Shown here: piece by piece, positions 5,992 to 7,608 of the stretch | How the letters are laid out: each line of letters opens with the position of its first letter | Position numbering within the stretch: the first letter of the stretch is position 1 | Assembly (NCBI GenBank): GCA_013205415.1 | Contig: JABMMY010000185.1 | Location: forward strand, 1-7,608 | Length of the DNA: 7,608 bases | Reading direction: 5' to 3' | DNA from: Deltaproteobacteria bacterium | GTDB taxonomy: Bacteria; Bdellovibrionota; FAC87; UBA2466 | Made by a program: the position numbers and the translations under genes | The notes under the pieces: generated by a model | Told to the model about the DNA's origin: nothing | The model's input: only the letters and a program-made list of their open reading frames with translations | The model's database searches: none

Positions 5992-6014
5992 AAACCGACC
6001 GAGGGGATTTTTTT
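5990..6014. terminator. Possible bidirectional terminator between convergent genes
   Basis: AAAAACC (5990-5996) can pair with GG (6005-6006) and TTTTT (6008-6012) around one bulged A and an 8-base loop. A T-rich tract follows on the plus strand, and a five-T run ends the element on the minus strand. The stem has only two GC pairs, so strength is doubtful. It begins within the glycosyltransferase stop codon and lies 20 bases from the lipoprotein gene's stop. Confidence 0.4.
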
Positions 6015-6032
6015 ATTTCTTTCTTTATTTCT

Positions 6033-7451
6033 TTAGTAACACCCAGCCTGTTGACTCCTGCTATTCCAAACTGCAGTTGAAAAATTAAAGGAGTACAGCA
6101 CTAAATTACAGTCGGCCTGCATGTGAAGTTGCCAAGCGCCTTTATTATAAGTATTAGAATCCCATTTAGCAATTTGCCCACTACGAACCACCAGATTCCC
6201 ATCGGTTTGCAGACTGAAATTGGCACCAGGATTGTTGAATGTTCTGCTGTTCCATAAAGCGCTATTTCCCCGATAGACTACAAAATTACCATCCCCTTGC
6301 ATCACCGCCCTACAACCACAAATATTGGGACCTACGGGCACCAACGACTGCCCCGCATTAAGGGTCTGTCCTAAGGTCAAAAAATTTGCTGGAGGTGGAG
6401 GGGGAGGAGCGGGTTGATTGGGTACCGAGTAGCTCACTGGGCAGCTCCATTGATCGCCGGATAGGGATGTGACTAGTCCTAAACTGGTACGTTGGCGCAC
6501 CTGTGAAGAGCCACTAAAATTTTCGGTATAGACGACCCAAGGCCATTGGTAGAATGGTAACCCCTGTGCCACTCCTTGAATATAAATTTGGTCATACCTC
6601 CCTATCACAGTGAGTTCGGTGGTCACCGAGGTGGGAGTCACCGCACGTATGACAGATTGAATACAATAGGAGGTTTGGACACTAAGATGACAAGAGGAGG
6701 ATCCGTTTTGATTTCTAGATTCTCCATCCATTTCAAAGAAGGGAAAACTATAGGTTGAGATTTGAAAAACTCTTGGAAGATTGCCCGCTATGGCTCTTCC
6801 CATGAAAATAGAATTTAGATCGCCTCCTCCACTTGGAGTGAATCGTACCCAGATAGATTGCTGATTATTGCTGGTCGGGGGATAGGCACTTTGTGGGCAG
6901 CCAATTGCTAAGCAGGAAATGGGTGGGCTAACAAGGCGCTCGATAGTACAAGAGGGGGCCTGTAGGGGAAGCGTAGTACTGGTGGTAGTCACAGGAATAG
7001 TCGTAGTCGTGGTGGCAACAGGGAGGGTAGTCGTACTTCCTCCTATAGGAAATACTATCAGCGATAAATAGGCGGTAAAGGAGCTTCCTACCTGAGCGCC
7101 TGTAGCGTCGACCATAATTAAATAATAGGGGCGGGTCATGGCACCCTCATTATAAAAAACATCGTTAATCTCCAAGACAAGATTCGTAGAGATCGCAGGC
7201 GATCCGGCTACCTTAAATTGATTTCCATTACAAAGTCCTGCCACTAAAAATTTCACTCGGACGGGAGTCCCCACAATAACCTGAGGGCCAATCACTGAAG
7301 CTTGGACGGTCGGGCTTGGAGCACAGGGAAAACGATCTTCTATTGGAGGCGGTGGAGGGGGACTTATAAGATCTGCCCTTTGGGAACAATGACTCAAAAG
7401 AAAAATGGAACAGATAGAAAAACTAAAGATTAACCGTTTTTTGAAATTCAT
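6033..7451 (-). CDS. Predicted lipoprotein with C-terminal bulb-type (B-lectin) mannose-binding lectin domain
   Basis: A 472-residue exported protein. Residues 1-22 form a lipoprotein signal: KK, a hydrophobic stretch, then LLSHC with C22 as the lipidation site and an unusual histidine at -1. A six-proline run (31-36) leads to a beta-rich region (about 43-136), then a Thr/Pro linker (139-163). A cysteine-containing domain I do not recognise follows (about 168-340), with C168, C180, C185, C254, C263 and C337. A second proline linker (347-354) precedes the C-terminal domain (356-472). There, three QxDxNxVxY motifs sit exactly 30 residues apart (Q385, Q415, Q445); the middle one ends in R423 where the pattern has Tyr. 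This is the signature of monocot-type mannose lectins, so carbohydrate binding at the cell surface is inferred. The start at 7451 has GAGG six bases upstream; extending to 7544 would bury the signal peptide. It stands alone, convergent with the glycosyltransferase. Confidence 0.85.
   Translation of the reverse strand: MNFKKRLIFSFSICSIFLLSHCSQRADLISPPPPPPIEDRFPCAPSPTVQASVIGPQVIVGTPVRVKFLVAGLCNGNQFKVAGSPAISTNLVLEINDVFYNEGAMTRPYYLIMVDATGAQVGSSFTAYLSLIVFPIGGSTTTLPVATTTTTIPVTTTSTTLPLQAPSCTIERLVSPPISCLAIGCPQSAYPPTSNNQQSIWVRFTPSGGGDLNSIFMGRAIAGNLPRVFQISTYSFPFFEMDGESRNQNGSSSCHLSVQTSYCIQSVIRAVTPTSVTTELTVIGRYDQIYIQGVAQGLPFYQWPWVVYTENFSGSSQVRQRTSLGLVTSLSGDQWSCPVSYSVPNQPAPPPPPPANFLTLGQTLNAGQSLVPVGPNICGCRAVMQGDGNFVVYRGNSALWNSRTFNNPGANFSLQTDGNLVVRSGQIAKWDSNTYNKGAWQLHMQADCNLVLYSFNFSTAVWNSRSQQAGCY
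6960..7037 (-). repeat. Thr/Pro-rich linker-coding repeat in the lectin lipoprotein
   Basis: The DNA encodes residues 139-164, degenerate copies of a Thr-run plus [LI]P unit: TTTLP, TTTTTIP and TTTSTTLP. The low-complexity tract separates the beta-rich N-terminal region from the cysteine-containing domain. Such linkers are flexible and often O-glycosylated in secreted proteins, which is inference here. Confidence 0.6.
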
Positions 7452-7457
7452 AGATAG

Positions 7458-7461
7458 CCTC
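7458..7461 (-). promoter_or_regulatory. Ribosome binding site deciding the lipoprotein start
   Basis: GAGG on the minus strand ends six bases before the ATG at 7451. It places the start so that the signal peptide is N-terminal and excludes the longer in-frame start at 7544. Confidence 0.65.
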
Positions 7462-7507
7462 ACAAAAGATGAATCGCCCAATAGTTCAACAAAACCGATT
7501 ACTCCAA

Positions 7508-7538
7508 ATAATTGCAATTCACACACCACAAATATCAA
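7508..7538 (-). promoter_or_regulatory. Possible promoter of the lectin lipoprotein gene
   Basis: On the minus strand, TTGATA (7538-7533; five of six to the -35) and AATTAT (7513-7508) preceded by TGC (extended -10) are separated by 19 bases, longer than ideal. Transcription would start near 7500 and give a leader of about 50 bases. The rest of the right edge, 7539-7608, shows no further feature. Confidence 0.3.
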
Positions 7539-7608
7539 TAGCAAGACAGCCTACATACCCACCCTGTTATGTATAAAAATAGAACACCTTTAAAAAAATA
7601 AAAACTAA

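Noticed and set aside
7452..7544. Longer start for the lectin lipoprotein
   Set aside because: It would add 31 residues before the signal peptide; the ATG at 7451 has a GAGG site and gives a proper lipoprotein N-terminus.
7405..7593. Plus-strand 62-codon open frame at the right edge
   Set aside because: It is antisense to the lipoprotein signal peptide and promoter, with a composition that reflects AT-rich DNA and no recognisable features.

Overview
The window reads as a chromosome segment from a Gram-negative bacterium with moderately AT-rich DNA and many TTA leucine codons. A lipoprotein with a relaxed lipobox and Thr/Pro linkers, HemJ-type heme synthesis and GT2 envelope glycosylation would fit the Bdellovibrio-like or deltaproteobacterial groups. 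That placement is inference from style; no marker gene here settles it.

Layout, left to right. (1) Bases 1-260, minus strand: the 5' part of an unrecognised membrane protein that runs off the left edge. (2) A 70-base divergent promoter region; both -10 elements lie only 6-7 bases from the ATGs, so both transcripts may be leaderless. (3) Bases 331-1326, plus: an arginase/formimidoylglutamase-family ureohydrolase with all six metal ligands, followed by a stem-loop terminator. (4) Bases 1374-1733: a gene-free, AT-rich stretch with four DnaA-box-like 9-mers in two tight pairs and an AT-only palindrome. This is a strong oriC candidate. (5) Bases 1734-5991, plus: dnaA, hemJ, xseA and a GT2 polyprenyl-phosphate-type glycosyltransferase, closely spaced and probably partly co-transcribed. 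hemJ starts inside the 3' end of dnaA. (6) A weak, possibly bidirectional terminator between convergent genes. (7) Bases 6033-7451, minus: a predicted lipoprotein ending in a bulb-type (B-lectin) mannose-lectin domain.

How the genes fit together: DnaA would act on the boxes just upstream of its own gene, both to start replication and to regulate itself. hemJ (heme), xseA (DNA repair nuclease subunit) and the glycosyltransferase (envelope) are functionally unrelated and probably share only transcription. The usual dnaA-dnaN-recF-gyrB order is absent. The most notable points are the origin candidate, a DnaA with several departures from family motifs, the dnaA-hemJ overlap, the leaderless divergent promoters and the lectin lipoprotein. 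No mobile element, CRISPR array, tRNA or rRNA was seen, and nothing amounts to a clearly new system.
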